Assembly (NCBI RefSeq): GCF_021462225.1
Contig: NC_061811.1
Span: 7,775,663 to 7,839,662 of the forward strand
Direction: 5' to 3'
DNA length: 64,000 nt
DNA from: Girardinichthys multiradiatus
Taxonomy: Eukaryota; Chordata; Actinopteri; Cyprinodontiformes; Goodeidae
Under the pieces are notes generated by a model. It was not told the origin of the DNA. It worked only from the letters and a program-made list of their open reading frames with translations, and ran no database searches. Below, one piece after another: positions 1 through 9,911 of the stretch. Each line of letters opens with the position of its first letter. The first letter of the stretch is position 1. The position numbers and the translations under genes are program-made.

Positions 1-715
1 TTACATCACGTGGAGGAATCTATTTTCAGGTTTGAACGGCTTATTTAAGGTGGTGCCACAGCATCTTACAGCATCAGATTTAAGTCTGGATGAGGTGGAC
101 TGGCGCTTTGGATCATCGTGCTGCTGCGTGAGCTTTAGGTCACGAAGTGAAAGCTGGACATTCTTCAGGATTTTCTGGTAGAGAGCAGAGTTCATCAATT
201 ATGGCAGCAAAGCAGCCCCAGACCATCACACTACAACCACCTTGTTGAAGCTAGATTTTACAGGAGGCACAGCTTTCAAAAAAGTTCCCTCTTTTGTATC
301 GTCAGTCCGTAGAATATTTGTGTCGAATGAGTTGTTGATGCCCTCTTGAAGTAAGTTTGGTAGGCCAGCCACTCCTGGGAAGGTACACCACTCTTCCATG
401 TTTTCTCCATCTGTGGACAGTGGTTCTCACTGTGGTTCACTGGAGTCTTAAAGACTGACATTTCATGCTGGTATACAGGTTCTACTTTAGTAATTTTTTG
501 ATTCTTCAAGTATGGTGAAAATAAGGTCTGGGTGTGGCTCCTAAAATGGAACATGGCTTTCCAAAAATGTATTTTTTTTATCGGACTTTAACAAGGGAGG
601 GAAATACATCTTTATCTAGGCCCAGGTTGGTTTGGAGCTCAAAGATTTAAGTTCAACAAAAAAGCCTAAAACAGAAGTATGCACGGGGGCAAATACTTTT
701 TCACACCAGTGTATC
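1..715 (-). mobile_element. Decayed Tc1/mariner transposon (5' part cut by window edge)
   Basis: Read on the minus strand, this resembles a broken Tc1-like transposase gene. Around 60-195 there is a stretch like NSALYQKIL followed by DDPKRQST, which matches the Tc1 pattern of a 'NSxxYQxIL' motif and a 'DNDPKHTS' catalytic-Asp motif, out of frame with each other. The right end near 690-715 carries the 'gggggcaaatactttttcac' type terminus common in fish Tc1 copies. Many stops and frameshifts show it is long dead. It lies in the last ADAM17 intron. The family assignment is by recognition of the pattern only; the left end lies outside the window. Confidence 0.6.
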
Positions 716-992
716 TTTGACAAGTCAAAATGTCCACTGGCAGAAAGGTTTGCTTTACTCATTCCAACCTGAATAGGAGGTTACATTGTATTAAAGGGGA
801 TGGAGGTTCCTTAGACAAATAAAACATGAGGATTATGATCAAATCATATTTGTGGTAAAGTTTGAATTTCAGGAGAGTTATGTGATAGTTTGTCATGAAC
901 AGAATGAAGTAAACAAGGAATGGATCCCACCTCAGTCTAAAGCAGAAACGTCTGATGGGCTCTTTTCCTCACGGGCTGTTTTTACTCCACAG

Positions 993-1412
993 AGTCAAGA
1001 CATGCTGAACAACCTCGAGTCAGCATCCATGCGCATCGTCAAGCCTCCTCAGCCTCCCTCCTTCTCCGCTATCCGGACCGGGCCCTCCTCCCAATTTCTT
1101 CAGCAGCAGAGCCAGGTTCAGGCCCTGGCCCCAGCCGCGGCCTGCAGCGACAGTACCCAGGACCCCGGCCCGAGCTACGCCGCCAACCAGGACAGCGTAG
1201 GGGAGCAGCGGATGGCCACCATCCGGGAGGACACCAGCAGCGAGTCTCACCTGGGAGAGGAGGGCCCGTCAGACGGTTTCACAACCGCAGGAGTCTCCTC
1301 GTCGGCTACGAAATCCTCCTACGAGGATCTGACCGAACAGAACCCATCAACCAGGGAGCGGCGGCGCCTGACAAGGCAGGACCGCCTCAACACTAAAGAG
1401 ACAGAGTGCTGA
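993..1412 (+). CDS. adam17: ADAM17 (TACE) last coding exon, cytoplasmic tail
   Basis: ADAM17 is a membrane metalloprotease that sheds TNF-alpha, EGFR ligands and Notch-type ectodomains. Only its final exon is here: 139 codons and a TGA stop. The exon opens after a good acceptor (pyrimidine tract then CAG at 990-992) and reads SQDMLNNLESASMRIVKP, matching human MLSSMDSASVRIIKP just after the transmembrane helix. It continues with RMATIREDTSSESH (human RMDTIQEDPSTDSH), a KSSYEDLTE block (human KSFEDLTD), and the C-terminus KETEC, identical to human. The tail is about 30 residues longer than the human equivalent because of a Gln/Ala-rich insert near residues 25-60 of the exon. An open frame runs further upstream to 852, but this is intron reading. 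Protease, disintegrin and membrane exons lie left of the window. It could be either teleost paralogue (a or b). Confidence 0.9.
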   Translation, partial: SQDMLNNLESASMRIVKPPQPPSFSAIRTGPSSQFLQQQSQVQALAPAAACSDSTQDPGPSYAANQDSVGEQRMATIREDTSSESHLGEEGPSDGFTTAGVSSSATKSSYEDLTEQNPSTRERRRLTRQDRLNTKETEC

Positions 1413-1620
1413 GAAAACGGAGGTGCCACTCTCACGCTTAAAAAAAGCATCCATCTTAATTTAGAGAACATTGAAAAACATCGGTTGTTCAACAAGTAGA
1501 ACCGGAATCATGTAGGTTAGATTTGTTAAATTGAACCACATCTTTACAGAACTGGGTCTTTATTTTGTGCCTTTTAAAGATCTGTTGTATGTTGAGGGTT
1601 TCAGGAATACAATTGGACAC

Positions 1621-2366
1621 GCACTGTCCCATGCAAAAGTATTCACACTTAATCTTTTTCATTTTGTCCCATCAACACCACAAACTTCAATGTGTTGTAC
1701 TGGGATTTACACCAAATGGTGCCTCATTGTGAAGTTTTCGACTGTTTTATCAATATAAATATAAAAATGTGTGGTATGCATTTGTGTTCAGCCCAAAGTG
1801 AAATCTAATGCACATAATTGATAACTTTGAATGAGCTGCAGTGGTTCACTGCTCAGGTGGTAGAATCTCTCCACAAATCTGACCTTTTACGGAAGAGTGG
1901 CCAGAAGAAAGCCAATGTAGAAAGAAAGATATAAGAAGTCCTGTTTGGAGTTTGTTGCAAGCCATGTAGGAGACACATCAGACATGTGGTAGAAGGCGCT
2001 CCAGTCAGATAAAACCAAACTTAAACTTTCTGGCCTTTATGTCTAAAAGAAAACACAATCTCAATCACGTCTGACTGATCTTTAGCTACTTTACATGGAC
2101 GATTAGGCAGAAACTGCTGTCCATAGATGTGGAGAGCTGGTAGGCATACCTCAAAAAAATAAAAAGGTCATTTTAAAAGTACCTGAATACAAATGCATGC
2201 CACACATTTCAGATTTTCATTTGTAAAACGTTTTGAAAACCAGCTAATTCGTCTTCCACTTCATGATGAAACACCACTTGTCTTGGTCCATCACATAAAA
2301 TCCTAATAAAATGCATTAATGTTTGTTGTAATTTTTTATATAAATACTTTTGCACTGGGACAGTGC
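1621..2366 (+). mobile_element. Decayed Tc1/mariner element in the ADAM17 3' region
   Basis: The ends form an imperfect inverted repeat: GCACTGTCCCATGCAAAAGT at 1621 and its complement (with two extra bases) ending at 2366. The interior near 1900-2010 has Tc1-like transposase remnants, such as the region reading 'KKS...' through the 'aagaagtcctgtttggag' segment seen again in the element at 14620. It is shorter than a full 1.6-kb element, so it has internal deletions. It sits between the ADAM17 stop codon and the distal poly(A) signal, so it is probably part of the 3' UTR. Confidence 0.65.
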
Positions 2367-3011
2367 CTTTAAACCTAATCTAATAAATTTTAACAGTTCC
2401 TCTTTTTTGGAGGCGCATTTGGATGAAACCCAGTGCACTGATCCCTCACCTGATCCTCCCAGATGCGATTGTGCATCTCCAGGAAAAAAGAAAAAACTCC
2501 CAACCTTATGTTAATTAAATAAAATACACTCAGCACATTCAGCGTATTGTTACATATCAGTCACACTATGGCTGGGAAAACGATTGTGGGTCAGGATTTG
2601 GAGGTTTTTGTTTTTTAAATAAAAGCACTTTTTACACTGGAGAATTTAAATTTTGCACACTGTCATTTTTTGGAAGTTGTGTATCTGACCCTTTTGTGTG
2701 TGTATAGCAGCTTTGTAATGTACATGAAGCAGCATCAGTTTTAGTATTATTTTACTGTCCTTGTGGAGTTTTCTGTTGTACGTTAATAAAAAAAAATCAT
2801 TTTGTTTAGATTTGTGCGTGAAGAAAACTTCTTGCTGTTCAACTCTGACATTAAGTTGTGTAGCACTCCTTGTGCTCAGAACTTTTCTGTTTGGGTTGAA
2901 GAACTTGTGCCAATGTGAGCTCTGCACATTTTTCTGTTTGATGCAGTTTCACCGCTGATAACCTGCTGTGTCACATCTTAATGCTGTTAAACATTGTATG
3001 GAAAAAAATTA

Positions 3012-3017
3012 AATAAA
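3012..3017 (+). promoter_or_regulatory. Candidate ADAM17 poly(A) signal
   Basis: AATAAA in an AT-rich context about 1.6 kb after the ADAM17 stop and just before the IAH1 3' end on the other strand. Earlier AATAAA copies occur at 2305 (inside the Tc1 remnant) and 2518, so the true or main site is not settled. Confidence 0.45.
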
Positions 3018-3111
3018 ACAACTTTTGCATTAGATATTGTCTGCAGTCTGTTTTCTAAATTTAGGACCGTTTTGTGTTGGCAATGATGACAAATCTTGGT
3101 AAAAAAAAATC

Positions 3112-3117
3112 TTTATT
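3112..3117 (-). promoter_or_regulatory. Candidate IAH1 poly(A) signal
   Basis: TTTATT on the plus strand gives AATAAA on the minus strand, about 105 bp after the IAH1 stop codon. It is the nearest canonical signal, and its position fits a short 3' UTR. Confidence 0.6.
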
Positions 3118-3220
3118 TTACACCTTAAACATTAATATTTAGGTTGCTGCAAATCAAAAAAATAAAATGAACCTTTGTAAAGTGTTCAATCCACTGCTTG
3201 TTTTTAGCTGTTTCTCTTTC

Positions 3221-6200
3221 TCATGAGTTACAGAGGAGGCTAGTCTCTGGGTTCTTGGCGTCCACGTCTCCCCAGTAAGGCAGGATGAAGGGTAGGTGAG
3301 CCACGCGGCCAGCTAACAGGCTCCAGAGATGCCGGGCCACAAACTGGTTTCCCTTCTCCGAGAGATGCAGCCCGTCAGAGAGGTAGACGGTGTAGTCCTG
3401 AAGAGTGGCATGTAGGAAAAGATTGAGTTTATTCAGCAATTTCAGTTCAATCAGTTGCTACAACATTCAGACATCTCTAGTCATGTGTAATAATTGACGA
3501 TAAAGCCACTCTAAACTCAATTTATCAAATACATTTAAATGTTGGGACCAAAGCAGAAAACTGCAGAATCGTAACATAAATGACAACCAGCTCAGTTAAA
3601 CATACCTGCATGTTTAACTAAAGCAGTTTCAAAGTAAGGTTTGTTTTAGGAAACATACTTTTTATGACCTCAGAAGCTCAGGTTTTATACTGATTGCAAC
3701 ATTTTTTAAGGGCCTTTACAGTAGCTTGCAAATGATTTTTTACAATTTGAACTTTTCCACATTTTGTCATGTTAACAACAAACTTCTGTGTTTTTATGTG
3801 GATTTGCAATGACAGACCAGCAACGTTGAAGGAAAATGCATGGTTTTCAAATTTTTTACAAACAAATATCGGAAAAGAGTGGGATTGGTATTTTATCTGA
3901 TTAAATAAAATCCAGTGCAACCAACTGATGGGAGCAAAATACATTTTTAAATCTACATAGAAAATGCTGTGTGTGGCAGGAAATAACACCGCACGTCACC
4001 ATTAAACACCCTCCCTGCAGTGAACCGTGGTGGTGGCAGCATCATGCTGTGGACAGGGAAGCTAGTCAGAGCTGATGGGAAGATGGGTGGAACTAAATAC
4101 AGGAGAATCCTAAAAGAAAATCTCTTGAAAGCTGAAGACGGGTGGAGGTTTTCCTTCTAGCAGTACAAGACAATGTGCTGGGCTAAAGCCAGACAACAAT
4201 GGAATGGTTTAGATTAAAGCCTATTTATGTTCTAGAATGGCCTAGTTAAAGTTCAGACTTAAATCAGTTTGAGAATCTGTATCAGGACTCAAAATAAATT
4301 GTTGATCACAGATGCTCTCTAATCTGCCTGAGCTTGATCTATTTTACAAAAAAGAACAGGTAAAAAAAAGTTTAGGTAGGTAAACACAGCTGGTAGAGGC
4401 ATTTTTATGTTTTAAAAAAATAATTACTTTGTCAACCATTTATAATTTTTCTTCTACTTTACAGTTTTGCACTACTTTGTATTTGTCTATCATAAAATCT
4501 CAATAATATAAATGATGTCTGTGGCTCTAATGTGATAAAATGTGGAAAAAGGCCAAGGGGTGTGAATACGTCTGCAACGTACTGTATGTTAATTATGTCC
4601 AGGACTGCACTTACTTGTCCATCTTTTTGCATGAGTGTCCAGAGGTCCAGGACGTCTGACCCACACTGACCGGCTGCCTGAACACAGGCCTGAGCGTACT
4701 GTCCCACCACCGAGTTGTGCCGATTGAGAGGGCATCCTGGAAGAGGCACATGAGGAAGCCATCAAGATCAACGCAGGGACCAAGAAGAAGACAAGCCAGT
4801 GGCCTGGAGGTTACCTTTGAGAATGCACTCCTTCTCCCAGGCCGGCTCGTGAATCGGAGAAGGCGTAATGAAGATGACTTTGTCTGCTGAAACACCAGCT
4901 GAGGTCAGAAACCTGCTGATATCCTTCAGGTTCTCTGAATACTCCTGTAGAGGGACATGCTGCTGTGGGTTCTCATCTAAAGGAGATGGAAAAATGTATT
5001 TTGGTACAAAACAAGTAGACCTGCAATAGGTAGATTAAAGTAAACAATCCTGCAGTTAGAACTTCACCACCAAAACTTAAGTGCAACACTGCAAAGATAC
5101 ATTACCAGAGTTATTCATTTATATTATAGAGTGCCTCTAATTAGTGTGTATATTTATTTCCTTCTGATACTGAAGACGAATAAGATCTAAGGAATGTAGA
5201 CTACCTCACTTTACATAAGGACTAAAATGGTTGTTGCACCTATAAATATGGCTCCAGGGCAACATGACCCGATAGTCTGTTATTCTGAGAGAGGCTGTAC
5301 CTTCCAGCGAAGCGTCGTTGGCTCCAAAGAAGACGGTAACAGCTGCTATGTGGTTTTCTGCTGGATTCTGGCTGCTGATCAGGCGAGGAAGGATGATCTT
5401 CGCCCATCTGGAGTTGTAGCCAGACAGTCCTCTGTTCACAACGTCACATTTTCTGCAGACAGGAGGTACAAATCAGATTCACAGATCCATCAAATAAATA
5501 CCTAATGAAATTTGTCAAAATTAATTTCCTACAAATGAAGAGTTGCACCATCCAGATGTGTTTATCCACCTGTTTCTCTGTGCTGCCCAGCCACTGCGCT
5601 TCACAGCAGTATTTTAGGCCCATTTAAACTCCATTGTGTATTCAGGTCAAACATGACATAGTTGCACTAATATAACTAAAAAATGGTAGATTTAGTGAAC
5701 ATCAGCAGTTCTTCAATGTACTCTGAACCTGACCTCTGGGAAGCCGCTGGTCAGCTAGCTTGACCTCGTTGTTAATTGAAAATAATTATTTAAATAGGTT
5801 ATGGCAGGGTAGTCCAAATATTGAAACATATACTTGTATAAGCAACCGGTTTAAACATATTTTATATACTTTATAACCAAAAATGAACAGTAAAACTACC
5901 TGAAAATCGTCAGGGATGTTATTTAAGAAGCGATTAAAAAAAAAAACCTCCGGGACATTTGACAGTAAATCAATCACTTTAAATATGTTTTAACATCGAC
6001 GTGAACGAGGTGTACTTGAATGCACCGTGAGCCTGTCGCCCTGGCCGTTAAAACGCCGTTTAGAAGTGAAACGTCCAAACAGCGGAAAAAAGCAAACTCC
6101 TCACTAAAATCTAAGCATTTAAATGTATAAAGCTTGCGTTTTAAAATTATAAAGGAAAATTCGGATACAATTAACAGATGTCGGACGGAATCTAACAAGT

Positions 6201-6520
6201 TAACAGCATGAAACTTCCTGGTTTATTGTGCGCATGCGGCATTCGAGTGGACGAATTGTTTTTACAGGGAATAAATCAGGGACTGTCTGGAAACAGATGA
6301 AGGAACCTGCCAGCTTCTCACCTTGCAAGCTTATTTGCAGTTTCTGCTCCCCATCCATTGGCCTGAAAGGAAAACTGAAAGATGCAGCAGGAGTGTTACA
6401 GGAATGTTGGAGCTGAAGCTGAGCAGAATGACAGATTTACTACATAAAACCAACCTGAGTGATGGAGTCACCATATAAAATGACTTTGGGCCAAATTACT
6501 GTGCTAAACTTGGACATCAT
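3221..6520 (-). CDS. iah1: IAH1, GDSL/SGNH-family esterase (complete, six exons)
   Basis: This is the vertebrate homologue of yeast isoamyl acetate-hydrolysing esterase, an SGNH hydrolase of the cytosol. Coding exons in gene order (minus strand) are 6455-6520, 6322-6374, 5301-5452, 4815-4976, 4615-4736 and 3221-3397, joined in phase to 243 aa (human 248). The SGNH residues are all visible. The nucleophile Ser is at about residue 19 in GDSIT, block-II Gly at about 51 in GLSGYN, Asn at about 85 in FFGAND, and Asp193/His196 lie in YLSDGLHLS. The segments [10 protein letters not shown] and LPYWGDV also match human IAH1. All introns are GT-AG. The start is the first of two adjacent ATGs at 6520, 16 codons before GDSI; residues 1-10 are divergent, so 6517 is equally possible. 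The last intron contains a dead Tc1. The gene converges on ADAM17, as in mammals. Confidence 0.92.
3719..4584 (+). mobile_element. Decayed Tc1/mariner element in IAH1 last intron
   Basis: It is bounded by TA dinucleotides and imperfect inverted ends (CAGTAGCTTGCAAATGATTT at the left, matching the complement of the right end up to 4584). Near the left end is the 'gaacttttccacattttgtc' block and near the right end 'atgtggaaaaaggccaaggg', both typical Tc1 subterminal sequence. The interior shows the fossil 'gaatggcctagttaaagttc' region, corresponding to the WPSQSPDLN part of transposase. About 866 bp, heavily deleted, with no open frame. Confidence 0.7.
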
Positions 6521-7689
6521 TTAACCTTCTCTGTTTTGATTTTACTTCGTCCTTTTAATGGCGGTATGCAAACAACTTTTAGGTGGATTACCGCCACCTT
6601 GTGGATTGAAGTGTGGATCACAATAGGTTTTAAATCCTTAAAAAAACGTTCATACTTGTCCACGCTGATGCAGAAACCCACAACAATTTCAGTTGTGTTC
6701 TTTTCCTCCTGTGGAAATTAAATACCCATATTATGTCAGGGATGATGATTAATGCACTACTAGAATCTGAGAAAATTAAATGTTACAACCAATACAATCT
6801 AGAGCTATAAATATGTTAAATTGACAACGTAGATGCATCTGTACATGTATTAATGTAATGTGAATACATTCTGTGTACATGATAAGATACTACTGTTTTA
6901 AGTAATCCTCACCCGTTTTTTAACAAATAAAAGTCAAGAGGTATTTAATTAAACGTTGTTTAGGTAATAGAAAATACTGTCATAGCAATTGTATGGTCTC
7001 TATCACTGCTCCTACTAACTTTTTTCTAATACTGCTGCTGCCACTGGTAGGAATGTTTGTATTGTTATCAGAGCCGGCCCAAGGCATGAGCGAACTATGC
7101 ATGGTCAGTGCCACCTGTTAGGGATACTCCTGCAGTCGCCTTCTCTTTGACGAAATCACTGATCTGACTGCACTCTTCCAGCCCTCTAATCCATCTTTAT
7201 CCGTCATGTTGATAAAGTGGGGGAGGCTGTGTCCTCCGGCGCAGACACGGTCTGATCTGATCAGGAATTACTTCAAGGAAGCAAGACTGAATTTTAGGAG
7301 TATTCACAGAGCAAGAGGATTGAAACATGTTGTCTTTTGTGGTTTCAGATGGAGTGTGTCATCATTTTAAGTTTGCATCTGGTGCTGTTAAGGCTAGAAG
7401 AAGAGAAAACTTGTTTTTGATATACAGTATGAAATATGTTTTTGGTTGTTTTATTTGTTTTATTATAATTTTATATTTATGGTTTTGTTTACTGCATTAT
7501 GTCTGATTTTAGGCTTGATTGGACCAATGTCATGACTGAGGCAGCATTCCTCTCTTAACCTTTCTTGTTGTTGACATTTTGATCTGTCAGTACACAATAA
7601 GCACACAATAAGCCTAATATAAAGTTACTTTATTTGATTCAGATGTTATTAACTCACGTCTTCTGGGTCCACCTACTACTTGGAACCCA

Positions 7690-8020
7690 AAGTAACACGT
7701 GCAGCAAAGTATTTGCCCCCTTGGAGATTTCTTTTGTTTTTACTTTTTTGTCACATTTAGATGTTTTAGATCATCAAACATATTTGGATATCAGACAAAG
7801 ATAATAAAGACAAAATTTAATTTTCAAATAATTATTTTATTTATCGAGGGTAAAAAAGAAACCAAACCTAATAACTGACTGAGGAACCCTTGGTGGCAGC
7901 AGCTTCCATCAAGCATTTGCGGGAAAGAAGAATGAGTCTTTTACATCAAAGTGGAAAAATCTCTGCCCATTTTTCTTTGCAGGATTGTTTTAATTTAATG
8001 TTTTAATGTCTGTTAATTGA
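7690..8020 (-). mobile_element. Tc1/mariner terminal fragment
   Basis: The segment opens with 'aaagtatttgcccccttgg', then a variable AT stretch, then 'cctaataactgactgagg' and a block like 'atctctgcccatttttcttt'. This order is the 3' terminal and adjoining coding region of the Tc1-like family also seen at 1-715. The rest of the element is missing. Confidence 0.5.
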
Positions 8021-8559
8021 GAATGATAATCCTATTGAGCTTAATTTAACGGTTTCAGCATAGATACATTAAAAGACTTAAAAATAATACAAAACATTAA
8101 TAATAATAACCAAATATCAGTGATTGCTTTTAAACTCACTCAATTAAACTTGTCTCTGTTTTCCAGATTAAACTTGTCCCTTTTTTCCAGATTCCACCAA
8201 ATCTGTACTGAAATGTTGTTAGTGGTGATGTTCTTAGGAGGATGAGAGGCCCCACATCAAATTTTGTTTAAAGTCCCATACAACCTTGGGCCAGCCTGAT
8301 TGTTACTAATAGTAGCACCATTATTAGAAACACAGTGGTTACAGGGTTCTTTTTATTGATTTATTTTTTATTTCTCATATCATATAATAACTGTTTTTAA
8401 CGATTGTTAAAACCGGACTGTTTGCATCATTGGTATTCTCTAAGTCTCTGTCTTAGATTTACTATTTCCCACACATATTTCCACACAGACCCCAGAGCAC
8501 ACACAAAATATTCTGTATCACTCCTTGTTGATTTTCTTTTTTCAAACAGACAGGGTTTA

Positions 8560-8660
8560 AGTTGACTGTTTACGGAAATATTTCCCATTGTGAGCTTTTA
8601 TTTTGAAGGAGGCGTCTGTTGTCCTACACTAAAACTCTTCCGTGTGAACTGGCAGCCTCG
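8560..8660 (+). promoter_or_regulatory. Possible RPAP1 5' UTR exon and promoter region
   Basis: The first coding exon of RPAP1 begins shortly after an acceptor-like AG at 9906-9907, which suggests a non-coding first exon upstream. A good donor (CTCG|GTGAGG) occurs at 8660/8661 in the only GC-richer stretch of this region. This is inference from splice-site shape alone; transcription could equally start nearer to 9900. Confidence 0.25.
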
Positions 8661-9911
8661 GTGAGGATCCTCCAGGATTTAGCGCCTAATAAAGGTTAGC
8701 TGGCTTTACGGCATCTATAAATAGTATAAATAAATGTTTTCATTTGATGCAGTGAGCTGTAGTTTGGGGGTGTTTTATGTTCAACTGGAATCCGTTTAAG
8801 ATTCAAGGCTAACGTTTGTCTCATGTTCCTCGCGCTCAGACGTAAATGGCACGTGAAAACAGAACATCCTCATTATCATCATCATAGTTTTAAAAGGAGA
8901 CTGAACAATTTTTAACCCGATTAGATAGAGCTTCTGCGTCTCTCTGCCAGATGATGTCCGTATGCATTAACGTCAGCTATGATGAACCGTGGCATCATGT
9001 TGAAACCGAACAACAATCCGTAACTGTAACTTTTCAATTCAATTCAATTCAACAGAAGGAGCCGTTTTTATTAGTTTCAGCCCAGTTAAGAAACCAGAAT
9101 GGATGGACAGATCGCTTAATGTACCAAAGCAATGATTTATAACCACCAACTTAATTTTGGAGGTGTCATTAACATTGACACTATCACACATCATATACGA
9201 AACAATTAAAAATAGGGTTGACAACTTTTTAGTTGAAAGATAGAATCGGTACTAAAAAGAGGGATGTTACTGGTACCTATTTACTTTTAAGAAAAAATGT
9301 TTCGTGTCTTGCCATATGTGCTGTGATACGTGAGCCAAAATGTGAGGAGATAAATAGGACTTCATGGAACATAAGAAGCAGCACAGCAGGCGGGGCAGGA
9401 CATGTCTTTGATGAATCTGTGCTGCTTTTAACATGCTCCTGTTCTGAATAGTGCATATGTATTGGGATCAAGAGTGTAGAATACACAGTGTTCTGCTGCA
9501 TCAATACAAGGTGTGTTACTTTTGCTGTGATGGCACTGTCTAATTTTATTTTATCATATGTATCTGTTAACCATCTGTATGCTGGGTCTGTGTCACACTG
9601 ATGATATTTTTGCCCAGTCTCTTTTTTTTTGTTGTTGTTGTTGGACCATGACCTGATTTCAGCTACGACAATCAGACCTGCTGGTTGAGTCAGCGAAGAA
9701 TTCTTGGAGTAATATTTTTTTTGGCCAGCCGCTCCTCACCACTAGTAATTAATGTGAAATAATACCCAGAGTAATCCGAATTCAGTTTAGTTTTAGTATT
9801 TTTCCTCATCTTTGCCGAAGGGTAGTTTAAGCAATCAGCAATTGATTCTTTTGATCCATTGAGCTTTTTTGGGTTACCTATTTTTATGTCATGTTCGTGT
9901 GCTTTAGCGGG

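Larger units (their letters stand above)
6521..9907. other. Intergenic and 5' region between IAH1 and RPAP1 (divergent genes)
   Basis: The gap between the IAH1 start and the RPAP1 coding start should hold both promoters. I see no coding exon. Recognisable items are a Tc1 scrap (7690-8020), a (GTT)n run near 9630, and a possible RPAP1 leader exon near 8.6 kb. There is no obvious CpG island. Short open frames here have no recognisable homology. Confidence 0.6.

Noticed and set aside
852..992. Open reading upstream of the ADAM17 exon
   Set aside because: It has no match to ADAM17; a good acceptor at 990-992 shows it is intron.
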